Source: Ensifer adhaerens (GTDB lineage Bacteria > Pseudomonadota > Alphaproteobacteria > Rhizobiales > Rhizobiaceae). Taken from it: DNA of 64,000 bases. Made by a program: the position numbers and the translations under genes. The DNA lies in the NCBI RefSeq assembly GCF_002007205.1, contig NZ_LAZS01000012.1, forward strand, positions 1,100,299 through 1,164,298. The letters run 5' to 3'. Every line of letters starts with the position of its first letter. Position 1 is the stretch's first letter. The notes under the pieces are model-generated. The model saw only the letters and a list, made by a program, of their open reading frames with translations. It was not told the DNA's origin and ran no database searches. This document shows positions 41,415 through 49,794 of the stretch, piece by piece.

Positions 41415-42434
41415 CTATCGCAACGACACGGGTGCCATCGTCGAGACGGACTCAATGCAGGCAAGGGCGATCGCAAGCGCGTTGCGCGCAGCAGCACCGC
41501 TCGGCCCTTCCGTCATTTCACCGCGACGAACCGCTCTGACGAAGGAAGCAAGCTGCGCCGTGTATCCGTGAACGAAATGCTCGGTGTCGCGGCGCCAGGT
41601 CTCGTTCGAGGTGCCGTCCTTGTCGAACAGCGTCATGCTTGAGCGGCGCACATCCCCCATCGTCACCATGCCACCGGAGCCGAAGACCTCGCCGCGGATG
41701 TCATAGCCATACATTGCGCTGAAGTTCGCCTCGGCGACCGCGATCGAGCCATTGTCGAACCGGATGGTCACAACCGCCGTGTCACGGAAGCCTTTCTCAC
41801 GGAAATCCGGCCGGACGAGTGCGTCCGCAACGGCCATAACCTCGATCGGCCTTGCATTCGCGTTCAGCCAAAGCAGCGTATCGAAATCGTGGATCAGCGT
41901 TTCGTAAAAGATCGTCCATTGCGGGATCTTGGCGGGGTCGGCGCCGAAAGGACCGGGATCGCGGGTCAGCGAACGCAGAAGCTGCGGCGCACCGACCTTG
42001 CCGGCATCGATCGCCGCGCGTCCTTCCGAGAAAGCCTGGTCCCAGCGCCGATTGAAGCCTACCTGAAGGGGAACGTTGGCTGCGCGCGCCGCGGCGATCG
42101 CCCGATCGGCATCCTCAAGCGTCAGCGCCATCGGCTTCTCGCAAAAGATCGCCTTGCCGGCTTCGGCAGCCTGTACGAGGACATTCGTGTGGAACCGAGC
42201 CGGCGTCGCGATGATGACGGCATCGAGACCCGGACGGGCAAGAAGGTCAGCAACGTCGGTGTATGAGCTATCAACGTCGAGTTTGCCGGCGAGAGCGGCG
42301 GCAGCCCCTGGCGCGGGGTCAGCGATGGCGACGAGTTCGGCGTCGACAAGGCGGCGTGCGACGGTCTCACCGTGGAAGGAACCGATGCGTCCGGCGCCGA
42401 TGAGGCCGACATTGACGGGCTTGTTCTTGGGCAT
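41415..42434 (-). CDS. iolG: inositol 2-dehydrogenase-like oxidoreductase (Gfo/Idh/MocA)
   Basis: A 339-residue NAD(P)-dependent dehydrogenase, ATG 42434 (MPKNKPVNVGLIGAGRIGSF). GxGxxG is in GLIGAGRIG (about residues 9-17), the catalytic-lysine motif CEKPMAL is at about 97-103, and the substrate-side His is in LIHDFDTLLWL (about 177). Together with IolE and the isomerase nearby, oxidation of an inositol to an inosose is the likely step. Other Gfo/Idh/MocA polyol dehydrogenases remain possible. It is 28 bp after the isomerase gene in the minus-strand operon. Confidence 0.82.
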   Translation of the reverse strand: MPKNKPVNVGLIGAGRIGSFHGETVARRLVDAELVAIADPAPGAAAALAGKLDVDSSYTDVADLLARPGLDAVIIATPARFHTNVLVQAAEAGKAIFCEKPMALTLEDADRAIAAARAANVPLQVGFNRRWDQAFSEGRAAIDAGKVGAPQLLRSLTRDPGPFGADPAKIPQWTIFYETLIHDFDTLLWLNANARPIEVMAVADALVRPDFREKGFRDTAVVTIRFDNGSIAVAEANFSAMYGYDIRGEVFGSGGMVTMGDVRRSSMTLFDKDGTSNETWRRDTEHFVHGYTAQLASFVRAVRRGEMTEGPSGAAARNALAIALACIESVSTMAPVSLR

Positions 42435-42462
42435 GGGATTGATCCTGTCGAGGTTGAAAATG

Positions 42463-43257
42463 TCAGATGGTGAATGCGGCGCGAAAGGCCTCGAGCGCCA
42501 CTTCGGGGTCGCCGGCGGCCCAGGCTTCCATGCCGATCGGGCCGGAATAGCCCATGGCACTCAGCGCCCTGGCGATGCCGTTCCAGTTGACCTCTCCGGT
42601 ACCGGGCTCAAATCGGCCCGGCACATCGGCCACCTGGATCTCACCAATCCAGGGCAGGCACTTGCGGCAGAGTTCGATCAGGTTCCCCTCGCCGATCTGG
42701 GCATGATAGAGATCGAGGTTGAGACGCAGACGCGGATGATTGACGCTTGCGACCAGCGCCAGCGTGTCCTCGGCGCGACCGAAGGGTACGCCGGGATGGT
42801 CCACCGGGAGATTGAGGTTTTCGAGCGTGAAGGTGACGCCTTCCTCCTCCGCCATCTCCACCACACGGCAAAGCGTATCCCGCGCCTTCAGCCACATGGC
42901 GCCGGTAACGACTTCGATGGGCTGAACGGGCAGGCCCCTGTCTCCAAGGCCCGTGCCATGCAGATTGAGCCGCTGGACGCCGAGCCGCTTTCCGATCTGA
43001 GCGGTTTCGCGCGCAGTCCTCAGGAGTTCTGCTGCTCCCTCGTCGTCCGTGAGGCGGCCGGTAAGGTAGCCGTTCATGATCGTAAAGGTGGCGCCGGTCG
43101 CTTGCAATTTGCCGAGATCGTGCTCCGGCCAATTCCAAAGGCCGACGCCGAAACCCATTTCCTTGAGGCGCGAGGCACGCCATTCGATCGGTTTGTCGCG
43201 CCAGAGCATTTCTGCGCAGGCGGCAAGTGGGAAAGAAGAAGTCTTGGGCGCACTCAT
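42463..43257 (-). CDS. hydroxypyruvate-isomerase-like TIM-barrel protein
   Basis: 264 residues if started at ATG 43257 (MSAPKTSSF), where GGA lies about 10 nt upstream; ATGs at 43269 and 43281 are alternatives. It has the xylose-isomerase-like fold of Hyi and related inosose isomerases: LNLHGTGLG, FTLENLN (Glu), LNLDLYHAQIGEG (Asp-x-x-His), GEIQVADVPGRFEPGTGEVN and the late Glu of IGMEAW. In this context it probably isomerises an inosose or an inositol-derived keto acid (inference). Confidence 0.75.
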   Translation of the reverse strand: MSAPKTSSFPLAACAEMLWRDKPIEWRASRLKEMGFGVGLWNWPEHDLGKLQATGATFTIMNGYLTGRLTDDEGAAELLRTARETAQIGKRLGVQRLNLHGTGLGDRGLPVQPIEVVTGAMWLKARDTLCRVVEMAEEEGVTFTLENLNLPVDHPGVPFGRAEDTLALVASVNHPRLRLNLDLYHAQIGEGNLIELCRKCLPWIGEIQVADVPGRFEPGTGEVNWNGIARALSAMGYSGPIGMEAWAAGDPEVALEAFRAAFTI

Positions 43258-43339
43258 GGTGGATTCCATATTTTTGGACATGACGATGGGTGGAGCGGCG
43301 CAAAGGGCGCCGCACCGACAGGCTGGGATGTGAATTCGA

Positions 43340-44128
43340 TTAGATCGTTCCGCCGAGCTCTTCCGACAGCGATTGCAATTCCTTGCCACCGGCCATCAGG
43401 TTCTGAAGCGCCTCGATGCCGATAGCGTCCTTCGTGTAGGTGCCAAGCGTCTTGCCACGATTGAGCACCGTGAAGCGGTTGCCGACCGCATAGGCGTGGC
43501 GGACGTTGTGGGTGATGAAGATCACACCCAGGCCCTTGGCGCGAACCTGGTTGATGTACTTCAGCACCATGGAGGTCTGGGCCACGCCGAGCGCCGATGT
43601 CGGCTCGTCGAGGATCAGCACCTTCGCGCCGAAATAGACAGCGCGGGCGATCGCCACACATTGCCGCTCGCCACCCGAGAGCGTGCCGACCGCCTGCTGC
43701 GGATCACGCACGTCGATGCCGATCTTGTGCATCTCGTCGCGGGTGACATTGTCGGCCTCGTCCATGTTCATGCGTTTGAACGGGCCGAAACCGACCATTG
43801 GCTCCCGCCCCATGAAGAAGTTGCGGGTTACCGACATCAGCGGGATCATCGCAAGATCCTGGTAGACGGTGGCAATGCCGGCATCGAGGGCATCGCGCGG
43901 CCCGGAAAACAACCGCGGCTGACCGTCGACCAGAAAGTCGCCCGAAGTCGGCTTGTGCACGCCGGCAAGCGTGTTGATCAGGGTCGATTTTCCGGCGCCG
44001 TTGTCGCCGAGCAGGCAGAGAACTTCGTTCGGATAGACATTCATGGACACGCCATTGAGGGCGATAACCGAGCCGAAATGCTTGACGAGGTTCCTCACCT
44101 CGACGAGGGGCGTCTGAGATGTGCTCAT
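43340..44128 (-). CDS. sugar ABC transporter ATPase, single-domain (FrcA type)
   Basis: A 262-residue ATPase, ATG 44128 overlapping the permease stop (TGATG). Walker A is GDNGAGKST (about 42-50), the signature LSGGE (about 150), Walker B VLILDEP, and the switch ITHNVRHAY. Only one nucleotide-binding domain, as in FrcA, unlike the double-domain RbsA/XylG. It works as a homodimer with the permease at 44128-45249. Confidence 0.88.
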   Translation of the reverse strand: MSTSQTPLVEVRNLVKHFGSVIALNGVSMNVYPNEVLCLLGDNGAGKSTLINTLAGVHKPTSGDFLVDGQPRLFSGPRDALDAGIATVYQDLAMIPLMSVTRNFFMGREPMVGFGPFKRMNMDEADNVTRDEMHKIGIDVRDPQQAVGTLSGGERQCVAIARAVYFGAKVLILDEPTSALGVAQTSMVLKYINQVRAKGLGVIFITHNVRHAYAVGNRFTVLNRGKTLGTYTKDAIGIEALQNLMAGGKELQSLSEELGGTI

Positions 44129-45249
44129 CAGCGTTCTCCCGTGACGCGTTTGCGGATGACGTTGTTGAAGACGACGGCGGTCAGAAGCATTCCGCCGAGA
44201 AAAACGAGATACCAATCCTGGTCGATCGACGTATAGGTGAGGCCAATCAGCACCATGCCAAAGACGATCGATCCGAAGAACGCGCCGATGGCCGAGCCAT
44301 AGCCGCCTGTGAGCAGGCAGCCGCCGATGACCGCGGCGATGATCGCTTCGAATTCCTTCTGGAAGCCGCGGCGGGCGTCGGTCGAGCCGGCGTCGAGGAC
44401 GGTCAGGATGGCGACCAGCGTGGAGCAAAGAGCGGTAATGACGAAAAGCGTCGTCTTGACGCGGGCAACTGGTACGCCCGACTTGCGCGCGGCGCGCGGA
44501 TCGCCACCGGACGCAAAAATCCAGTTGCCGAAGCGCGTGCGCAGTAGAACCCAGGTGGCAAGAAGTGCAATCGCGACAAACCACAGGATCTCGACCGGGA
44601 TGCCCGGAACCTTGGGCGTGCCATTCGGGAAAGTGTCGATGATTCCGGCCTCGGCGAGCCAGGCGAACAGGCCGGGAAAGGCATCACCGGAAAAGAGCGG
44701 CGCGAGCGGGCTGTCGGCCACGGCTTCCTTCATGCCGCGAAGCTGCGTTGCACCGCCGCTTGCCCATTTCAGACCCACGAGCGTCAGGCCACGAAGGATG
44801 AAGAGGAAAGCCAGTGTCACGATGAACGAGGGGAGACCGGTGCGCATCGTGAGCTGCGCGTTTGTCACTCCGATGAAGACTGCAAAAGCAATCGCGACAA
44901 GGATCGCCAGGCTCAGCGGCACCTGCCAGACGACAAGCGCCGTGCCGAAGACAAGGCCGGCGAAGGCGACCATCGATCCGATCGACAGATCGAACTCGCC
45001 GCCGATCATGAGGAGCGCCGCACCTACGGCAAGAATGCCGAGTTGAGCGGCCGGCGCCATGAAGTTTACGACACCCGCCAAGGTAAACATGGCTGGGTTG
45101 GCGGTCAGCAGGAAGAAGACGGTTACGAGCACCAGACCGGCGACGGCGCCAAGTTCGGGACGCCGCAGAACTCCAGTTAATGTTGATACCTTCTTCAGCC
45201 GCTCGTCGGATCTGGCAGCAGGCCCGTTCTGTTCGTTAGCGAGGGTCAT
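44128..45249 (-). CDS. sugar/polyol ABC transporter permease (FrcC/RbsC type)
   Basis: A 373-residue inner-membrane permease with 8-10 hydrophobic segments. [14 protein letters not shown] (about residues 83-96) and the loop [18 protein letters not shown] are typical of RbsC/FrcC. It has an insertion near residues 170-215 relative to short RbsC proteins. Inositol-specific IatP of rhizobia belongs to this family, which fits the neighbouring inositol genes. Confidence 0.88.
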   Translation of the reverse strand: MTLANEQNGPAARSDERLKKVSTLTGVLRRPELGAVAGLVLVTVFFLLTANPAMFTLAGVVNFMAPAAQLGILAVGAALLMIGGEFDLSIGSMVAFAGLVFGTALVVWQVPLSLAILVAIAFAVFIGVTNAQLTMRTGLPSFIVTLAFLFILRGLTLVGLKWASGGATQLRGMKEAVADSPLAPLFSGDAFPGLFAWLAEAGIIDTFPNGTPKVPGIPVEILWFVAIALLATWVLLRTRFGNWIFASGGDPRAARKSGVPVARVKTTLFVITALCSTLVAILTVLDAGSTDARRGFQKEFEAIIAAVIGGCLLTGGYGSAIGAFFGSIVFGMVLIGLTYTSIDQDWYLVFLGGMLLTAVVFNNVIRKRVTGER

Positions 45250-45331
45250 CGTCGTACCTCAGCATTGTAATTGTTATCCGTGCGCCATCGGTCCCGCTCA
45301 CGCGATGCGCGGAGCAGTCGGGCGATGAGAG

Positions 45332-45355
45332 CAGCTCCCGCTGGCGCGGGAGCTG
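45332..45355 (-). terminator. intercistronic hairpin after the binding-protein gene
   Basis: CAGCTCCCGC and GCGGGAGCTG form a perfect 10-bp stem with a 4-nt loop, 13 bp after the stop of the binding-protein gene and 83 bp before the permease start. It has the same placement as the hairpin at 13043, probably setting a high binding-protein to permease ratio. Confidence 0.6.
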
Positions 45356-45367
45356 ATGTGGATCCGG

Positions 45368-46318
45368 CTAGCGGATGCCCTGGGAGGACTTTTCGATAAC
45401 GGCTGCGGCCGCATCCTTCTCGACGAAGCTCGGTCCGGATGCGACGTTGCCGGCAGGAACGGTTCCATAACGCGCATTGAGTGCCAGGAATGTCACCGGC
45501 AGATAGCCCTGCAGGTAGGGCTGCTGATCGATCGCAAACAGCGCCTTGCCGTCAGCAACGGACTGCAGGAAGCCGGCGGAGAGATCATAGGAGGCGACCT
45601 TCACCTTGTCGCCAACACCCATCTTCTCGACGACGGCAACAGCGCGCTCGCCGACGAGCGGGGCAGATAGCCCGAGCACCAAATCGATCGACGGGTCGGA
45701 GGTGAGTGCCGCCTGGATCTTGGCCTCGATCTCGGCCGGGTCTGCAGTCGTCGGCAGGATCGTTACCTTGCCACCTTCAAACCCCTGCTCCGTGCCGGCG
45801 CAACGCTGATCGAGTGCGGCATTGCCAACTTCCTGGTTCACGCAGAGCAGGTGCTTGAGGCCGAGCGACTTGAGCTTGGCGCCCACCTTGATGCCGGCCG
45901 GAAGCTCGTCCTGACCCACATGCAATTTGATGCCGAGTTTTTCAGCTGCCGAGATACCGGAGTTCATCGAGATCACCGGGATGCCCGCGGCAACCGCCTT
46001 CTCGATCGCAGGTCCGAGCGCGTCCGGATCCGGGTTTGAAATGACGATCCCGGCAGGGTTCTGGTTCACGGCAGCTTCGATGAGCTGCGCCATTGCCACC
46101 ATGTCGAAGGTCTCCGGCGCGCGGTAGTCGACCTGGACGTTGCTATCCTTACCGGCCTGCATGATGCCGTTCTTGACGATCGACCAGAACGGGTCGGACG
46201 CCTGCCCGTGGGTCACCGCGATGATGGTGGGCTCCTGAGCCTTCGCGCTGATGGCGGCCGTGGTGGCAACGCCGAGCACAACCGCGCCGAGTGCGAGCTT
46301 CTTCAGAATGGATTTCAT
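45368..46318 (-). CDS. sugar/polyol ABC transporter binding protein (RbsB/IatA type)
   Basis: A 316-residue periplasmic protein, ATG 46318 with AGGAGGAAC before it and a signal peptide ending AKA-QE (about residue 28). It shows the RbsB-like fold: IIAVTHGQASDPFWSIVKNG, VDYRAPETFDM, AGIVISNPDPD and SLGLKHLLCVNQE. The pair of cysteines (about 158 and 172) could form a disulfide. First gene of the minus-strand operon, under the phased operators at 46366-46413. Substrate most likely an inositol isomer or derivative. Confidence 0.88.
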   Translation of the reverse strand: MKSILKKLALGAVVLGVATTAAISAKAQEPTIIAVTHGQASDPFWSIVKNGIMQAGKDSNVQVDYRAPETFDMVAMAQLIEAAVNQNPAGIVISNPDPDALGPAIEKAVAAGIPVISMNSGISAAEKLGIKLHVGQDELPAGIKVGAKLKSLGLKHLLCVNQEVGNAALDQRCAGTEQGFEGGKVTILPTTADPAEIEAKIQAALTSDPSIDLVLGLSAPLVGERAVAVVEKMGVGDKVKVASYDLSAGFLQSVADGKALFAIDQQPYLQGYLPVTFLALNARYGTVPAGNVASGPSFVEKDAAAAVIEKSSQGIR

Positions 46319-46365
46319 TTGTTCCTCCTCCAGTCGCCAACTCTCCACAGTCGGCGAGAAAAACG

Positions 46366-46413
46366 ATTGCTACCGGGTGCATTTCTGTTTGCTACCGGGT
46401 GCAAACGGGTGCA
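46366..46413 (-). promoter_or_regulatory. phased LacI-type operators
   Basis: TTTGCTACCGGGTGCAAA (46388-46405) is a CG-centred near-palindrome and ATTGCTACCGGGTGCATT (46366-46383) a second copy exactly 22 bp away. A third half-site CGGGTGCA follows at 46406-46413, 10 bp further. All lie just downstream of a putative promoter reading toward the binding-protein gene, so the LacI protein encoded at 46500 probably represses here. Confidence 0.6.
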
Positions 46414-46440
46414 TATTACGCTGAGATGAATTAAAAGCAA
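46413..46440 (-). promoter_or_regulatory. putative promoter of the inositol-type transport operon
   Basis: On the minus strand TTGCTT (46435-46440), 16-nt spacer, TAATAT (46413-46418). Moderate match to sigma-70 elements, supported by the operators immediately downstream. Confidence 0.4.
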
Positions 46441-46462
46441 GCATTCATTTCATCTTGAAATA

Positions 46463-46486
46463 GAAATGGAATGTGCATTCCATTTC
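46463..46486. promoter_or_regulatory. 24-bp perfect palindrome before the LacI-type gene
   Basis: GAAATGGAAT and ATTCCATTTC flank GTGC, a perfect 10-bp inverted repeat ending 13 bp before the start codon of the regulator and abutting its ribosome binding site. It could be an autoregulatory operator or an mRNA hairpin limiting translation. Its sequence differs from the phased operators. Confidence 0.45.
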
Positions 46487-46499
46487 GCAGGGAGGCTCC

Positions 46500-47495
46500 A
46501 TGCGCAAACGAGCAACGGCGAAGGAAGTGGCGGATGCCGCAGGTGTTTCGAAGTGGACGGTCATACGGGCCTTCACGCCGGGTGCGTCGATTGCAGAGGA
46601 AAGCAAGCGCAAGGTTCTGGAAGCGGCCGCAGCGCTCAACTACTCGCCGAACTTGCTTGCACGCAGTCTTGCGACGAATTCCACCCGTCAGGTGGCAGTC
46701 TTTGTCGACGACTTCGCCAATCCTCAAAAACTGCCCTTCCTCGAAACCTTGACCGAGAGACTGCAGGCCGAGGGCCTCGTCGCGGTGCTGATCAATATCA
46801 ACACCCACTTCGATCACGTTCACGCGCTGCTGCACGCGGACCAGCGCCAGGTCGATGCCGTCATCCTGTTCGGCACGGCGTTTCGCAGTGAGACGCTCAG
46901 CGATCTGCAGCTCGGCCGGGGCACGCCGCCGATGTTCGTGCTCGCGAGGGACAGCCAGATCGAAGGTGTCCCGGCCGTCGTCTGCGATGCCGAGCTGGCT
47001 CTGCGGGAGATCGTCGACCATCTTCATGAACGAGGCTATCGGCGTCCCGGCTTCATGACGGGTGCGCCCGCGCTGTCGACCGCCCTGCGGCGTCGGCATC
47101 ACTTCGCCGACTTCTGGAAGCAGAACGGTGTGGACGAGATCGCTTCGCTTTCGGCCGACAAATACAGTGCCGGAGCCGGAGCCGAAGCGGTCCGCAGCTA
47201 TCTCGAACAGACCGCCCCCGCCGACAGAGTAGACGTGCTGATGTGCGAGAATGACATCCTGGCGCTTGGGGCGATGGATGAGATCCGCAGCCGGTTCGGT
47301 CTGCGGATCCCCGAAGACATCGCCGTTGTCGGTTTCGACAATTACGAGTTCTGCGGATCGCCCGCCTACAGCCTGACCACATATGAGCAGCCGCGGCAGG
47401 AAATGATCCAGGTCATCGTTGGGATGATTGCAGGACGTCTGGAGCCGGAGACGGTAACGCTGCAAGGCACACTTGTGGTCCGCAATTCCACCTGA
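46500..47495 (+). CDS. LacI-family regulator
   Basis: 331 residues from ATG 46500 (MRKRATAKEVADAAGVSKWT) with GGGAGG 5 nt upstream; the frame is open 9 codons higher. The LacI helix-turn-helix is at 4-25 and the hinge helix near 48-58 (YSPNLLARSLAT); the latter lacks the usual RPN start but keeps LARSLAT. The effector domain is RbsB-like. Divergent from the transport operon and co-directional with iolE. It probably represses both in the absence of an inositol-type inducer. Confidence 0.88.
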   Translation: MRKRATAKEVADAAGVSKWTVIRAFTPGASIAEESKRKVLEAAAALNYSPNLLARSLATNSTRQVAVFVDDFANPQKLPFLETLTERLQAEGLVAVLININTHFDHVHALLHADQRQVDAVILFGTAFRSETLSDLQLGRGTPPMFVLARDSQIEGVPAVVCDAELALREIVDHLHERGYRRPGFMTGAPALSTALRRRHHFADFWKQNGVDEIASLSADKYSAGAGAEAVRSYLEQTAPADRVDVLMCENDILALGAMDEIRSRFGLRIPEDIAVVGFDNYEFCGSPAYSLTTYEQPRQEMIQVIVGMIAGRLEPETVTLQGTLVVRNST

Positions 47496-47577
47496 CGCAC
47501 CTTCATCCGCGAGGCCCTCGCCTCTCAAGCACGTCGAGCACTCATAACCCAAGAACTTATCCCAATGGGGGGAGCCC

Positions 47578-48492
47578 ATGATGTCTCAGAATGCCATTGC
47601 TTTGCCCGACGGCGTGCGCCTTGCGGTAAGTCCCCTTTCGTGGGCGAACGACGTGCTTGAGGATCTTGGGGCAGACATTCCACTCGATACTTGCCTCACC
47701 GATGCGGCCGAAGTCGGCTATCAGGGGGTCGAGCTCGGCCGGAAATTCCCGAGGGACGCAGCGAACTTGCGCCCGCTTCTCGCAGGCCACGGCCTCGACC
47801 TGGCTTCCGGATGGCACTCGGGGGAACTGGCCGAACGCGACGTCGATGAAGAGATGCGTGCTGTTGCCCCTCACGCCGAACTTCTCCGCGCCATGGACTG
47901 CAAGGTCATGGTCTATGGCGAGGTTGCAATGATGACGCCAGGATCCCCGCTGGACGCACCGATGTCGCAGCGGTTGGTAATGCCCAGGGCGGACGTGGCC
48001 GCCTACGCCGAACGGCTGACGGAGTTCGCCAGCCGTCTTGCGGGCGAGTATGGGCTTGCGCTTGCTTATCACCACCACCTGATGATGGTCGCAGAGACTT
48101 TCGACGAAATCTCCGACATCTTCGACACAACCGGCGTGGAAGTTGGCTTGCTGCTCGACACCGGCCACGCGGTCGCAGCTGGTTTCGACTATACGCAGAT
48201 CATTGAACGCTTCGGCGATCGCCTCGTGCACGTCCACCTGAAGGACGTCCGCAAATCGGTGATGCGGGAGGTTCGGACCGCCGACCTGAGCTTCAATGCC
48301 GGCGTGCGCAACGGAATGTTCACGGTGCCAGGCGACGGTATCGTCGACTTCACTCCGATCGCTCGCTTCGTTCGGGACAGTGGCTATCGAGGATGGTTGG
48401 TCGTCGAAGCCGAACAGGATCCAGCTCTCGCCCCGCCACGTGCAGCCGTTGCACGCGCGTTCGATCACTTCAGCGAACTATTTGCCGACTGA
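47578..48492 (+). CDS. iolE: inosose dehydratase-like protein (IolE)
   Basis: A 304-residue protein, GGGGGAG before ATG 47578. Strong resemblance to IolE: AVSPLSWANDVLEDLGADIP, VELGRKFPRDAANL, CKVMVYGEV, LAYHHHLMMV, GLLLDTGHAVAAG, VHVHLKDVR and GWLVVEAEQDPA (metal Glu, Asp, His, Glu in order). IolE converts scyllo-inosose to a diketone in myo-inositol catabolism. The rest of the iol pathway (iolB, iolC, iolD) is not in the window, so this copy may complement a main iol locus or serve another inositol isomer. Confidence 0.85.
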   Translation: MMSQNAIALPDGVRLAVSPLSWANDVLEDLGADIPLDTCLTDAAEVGYQGVELGRKFPRDAANLRPLLAGHGLDLASGWHSGELAERDVDEEMRAVAPHAELLRAMDCKVMVYGEVAMMTPGSPLDAPMSQRLVMPRADVAAYAERLTEFASRLAGEYGLALAYHHHLMMVAETFDEISDIFDTTGVEVGLLLDTGHAVAAGFDYTQIIERFGDRLVHVHLKDVRKSVMREVRTADLSFNAGVRNGMFTVPGDGIVDFTPIARFVRDSGYRGWLVVEAEQDPALAPPRAAVARAFDHFSELFAD

Positions 48493-48659
48493 TCGCAAGA
48501 AGAGGCCGGGCAAGGCAGCACCTGCGAACATTCTTCCCCGATCTAATCGCTTGGCCGAGCCTGCTTTCATAACAGGCAGGCCCGCTCGCATCCGTTGCCT
48601 GGGATCGTTCACAACGACACCGTGCCAGGACATATCTCGCCGGAGCAGAGAAATTATCT

Positions 48660-48688
48660 TGACAGAACGCGAAAGTCGAAATTTTATT
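48660..48688 (+). promoter_or_regulatory. promoter of the LacI/ribose-type transport operon
   Basis: Perfect TTGACA (48660-48665), 17-nt spacer, TTTTAT (48683-48688; four of six to TATAAT), directly followed by the LacI operators. It reads into the regulator and the genes after it. Confidence 0.55.
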
Positions 48689-48718
48689 GTAAAGCGCTTT
48701 AGTAAATCGGTTTACAAC
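48688..48718 (+). promoter_or_regulatory. twin LacI-type operators
   Basis: TAAAGCGCTTTA (48691-48702) is a perfect palindrome and GTAAATCGGTTTAC (48703-48716) a near-perfect one, 13 bp apart centre to centre. The outer TTGTAAA and TTTACAA make the whole 31 bp symmetrical. It overlaps the expected transcription start, 20 bp before the LacI start codon, implying autorepression of the operon. Confidence 0.65.
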
Positions 48719-48737
48719 GGCAAGGGATGGAGCCAAG

Positions 48738-49760
48738 GTGACCACACGACGCGTCACAAGCCTCAAGGATGTAGCCCGAACTGCCGGCGTTTCCGTGACG
48801 ACGGTCTCGCGCTTGCTGAACGGATCGCTCGATCTGCCCCATGAGACGAAGAAGCGGATCTCGGATGCGATCCGTGACCTCAATTACCAACCCAATCCCC
48901 ATGCCCGCCGGCTCAGCCGCGGTCGTTCCGATACGATCGGTCTTGTAGTTCCGGATATCGCGAACCCCTTCTTCGCGACGCTTGTGGCCGCGGTCGAAGA
49001 AGAGGCGGATACCCGGGGACTTGCCGTTTCCCTCTACGCCACCCTCAACCGGGCCGGTCGCGAGGTCGCCTATCTCCAGCTGATCGAGCGCAATCACGTC
49101 GATGGCCTGATCTTCGTCACCAACCACCCGGATGACGGTCAACTCGCCACGTTGATAAATCGCACCGGCAAAGTCGTGATCGCCGACGAAGACGTCCCGG
49201 GTGCGCAGGCGCCGAAGCTCTTTTGCGACAACGAGCTGGGCGGGTCGCTGGCCGGCAGGCATCTGGCCGAATTCGGACACAGAGATGTTCTGTTCGTCGG
49301 CGGCCCGGAAGCGATGATCAGTTCGCGTCGGCGCTTCAACGGTCTTGAACAAGCGTTGCGGAACGCGTTTGGCGAAGATTTCCGGCTTTCAAAATACGCT
49401 GGCGACTACACCGTTGCTTTCGGACGGCAGGCGGCGAAGCGCTTCATCGAGGAAGGTCGCCCGGCAACGGCGATCTTCGCCAGCTCGGACGAGATCGCCA
49501 TCGGGATGATCGAGGTCTTCCGCGACCAAGGGGTGTCCATTCCAGACGACGTCTCGGTCATCGGCTTCGACGATGTCGGCCCGCTCCACCTTTTCGGTCC
49601 GCCCATGACCGCCATTCGCCAGCCGGTCCGCACGATCGGCGAGCGTGCCCTCTCCCTTCTTCTCGAAACAAACTGGCAGGACAAGCAGGCTCCCGTCGAG
49701 GAGCTCCTGCCAGTCGAAATCGTCGTGCGGAAATCCGTTGCTCCGCCGGCGAAACGATAA
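48738..49760 (+). CDS. LacI-family regulator
   Basis: A 340-residue repressor from GTG 48738, GGAG 6 nt upstream. The HTH is classical (TSLKDVARTAGVSVTTVSRL, residues 7-26) with the hinge YQPNPHARRLSRGRS. The effector domain begins TIGLVVPDIANPFFATLV. It is the first gene of a plus-strand run and lies 34 bp before the binding-protein gene, so it is probably cotranscribed with the importer it controls, through the twin operators upstream. Confidence 0.92.
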   Translation: MTTRRVTSLKDVARTAGVSVTTVSRLLNGSLDLPHETKKRISDAIRDLNYQPNPHARRLSRGRSDTIGLVVPDIANPFFATLVAAVEEEADTRGLAVSLYATLNRAGREVAYLQLIERNHVDGLIFVTNHPDDGQLATLINRTGKVVIADEDVPGAQAPKLFCDNELGGSLAGRHLAEFGHRDVLFVGGPEAMISSRRRFNGLEQALRNAFGEDFRLSKYAGDYTVAFGRQAAKRFIEEGRPATAIFASSDEIAIGMIEVFRDQGVSIPDDVSVIGFDDVGPLHLFGPPMTAIRQPVRTIGERALSLLLETNWQDKQAPVEELLPVEIVVRKSVAPPAKR

Positions 49761-49794
49761 ATCACGCAATGGAGAACCAACAGAGGATGAGAAC

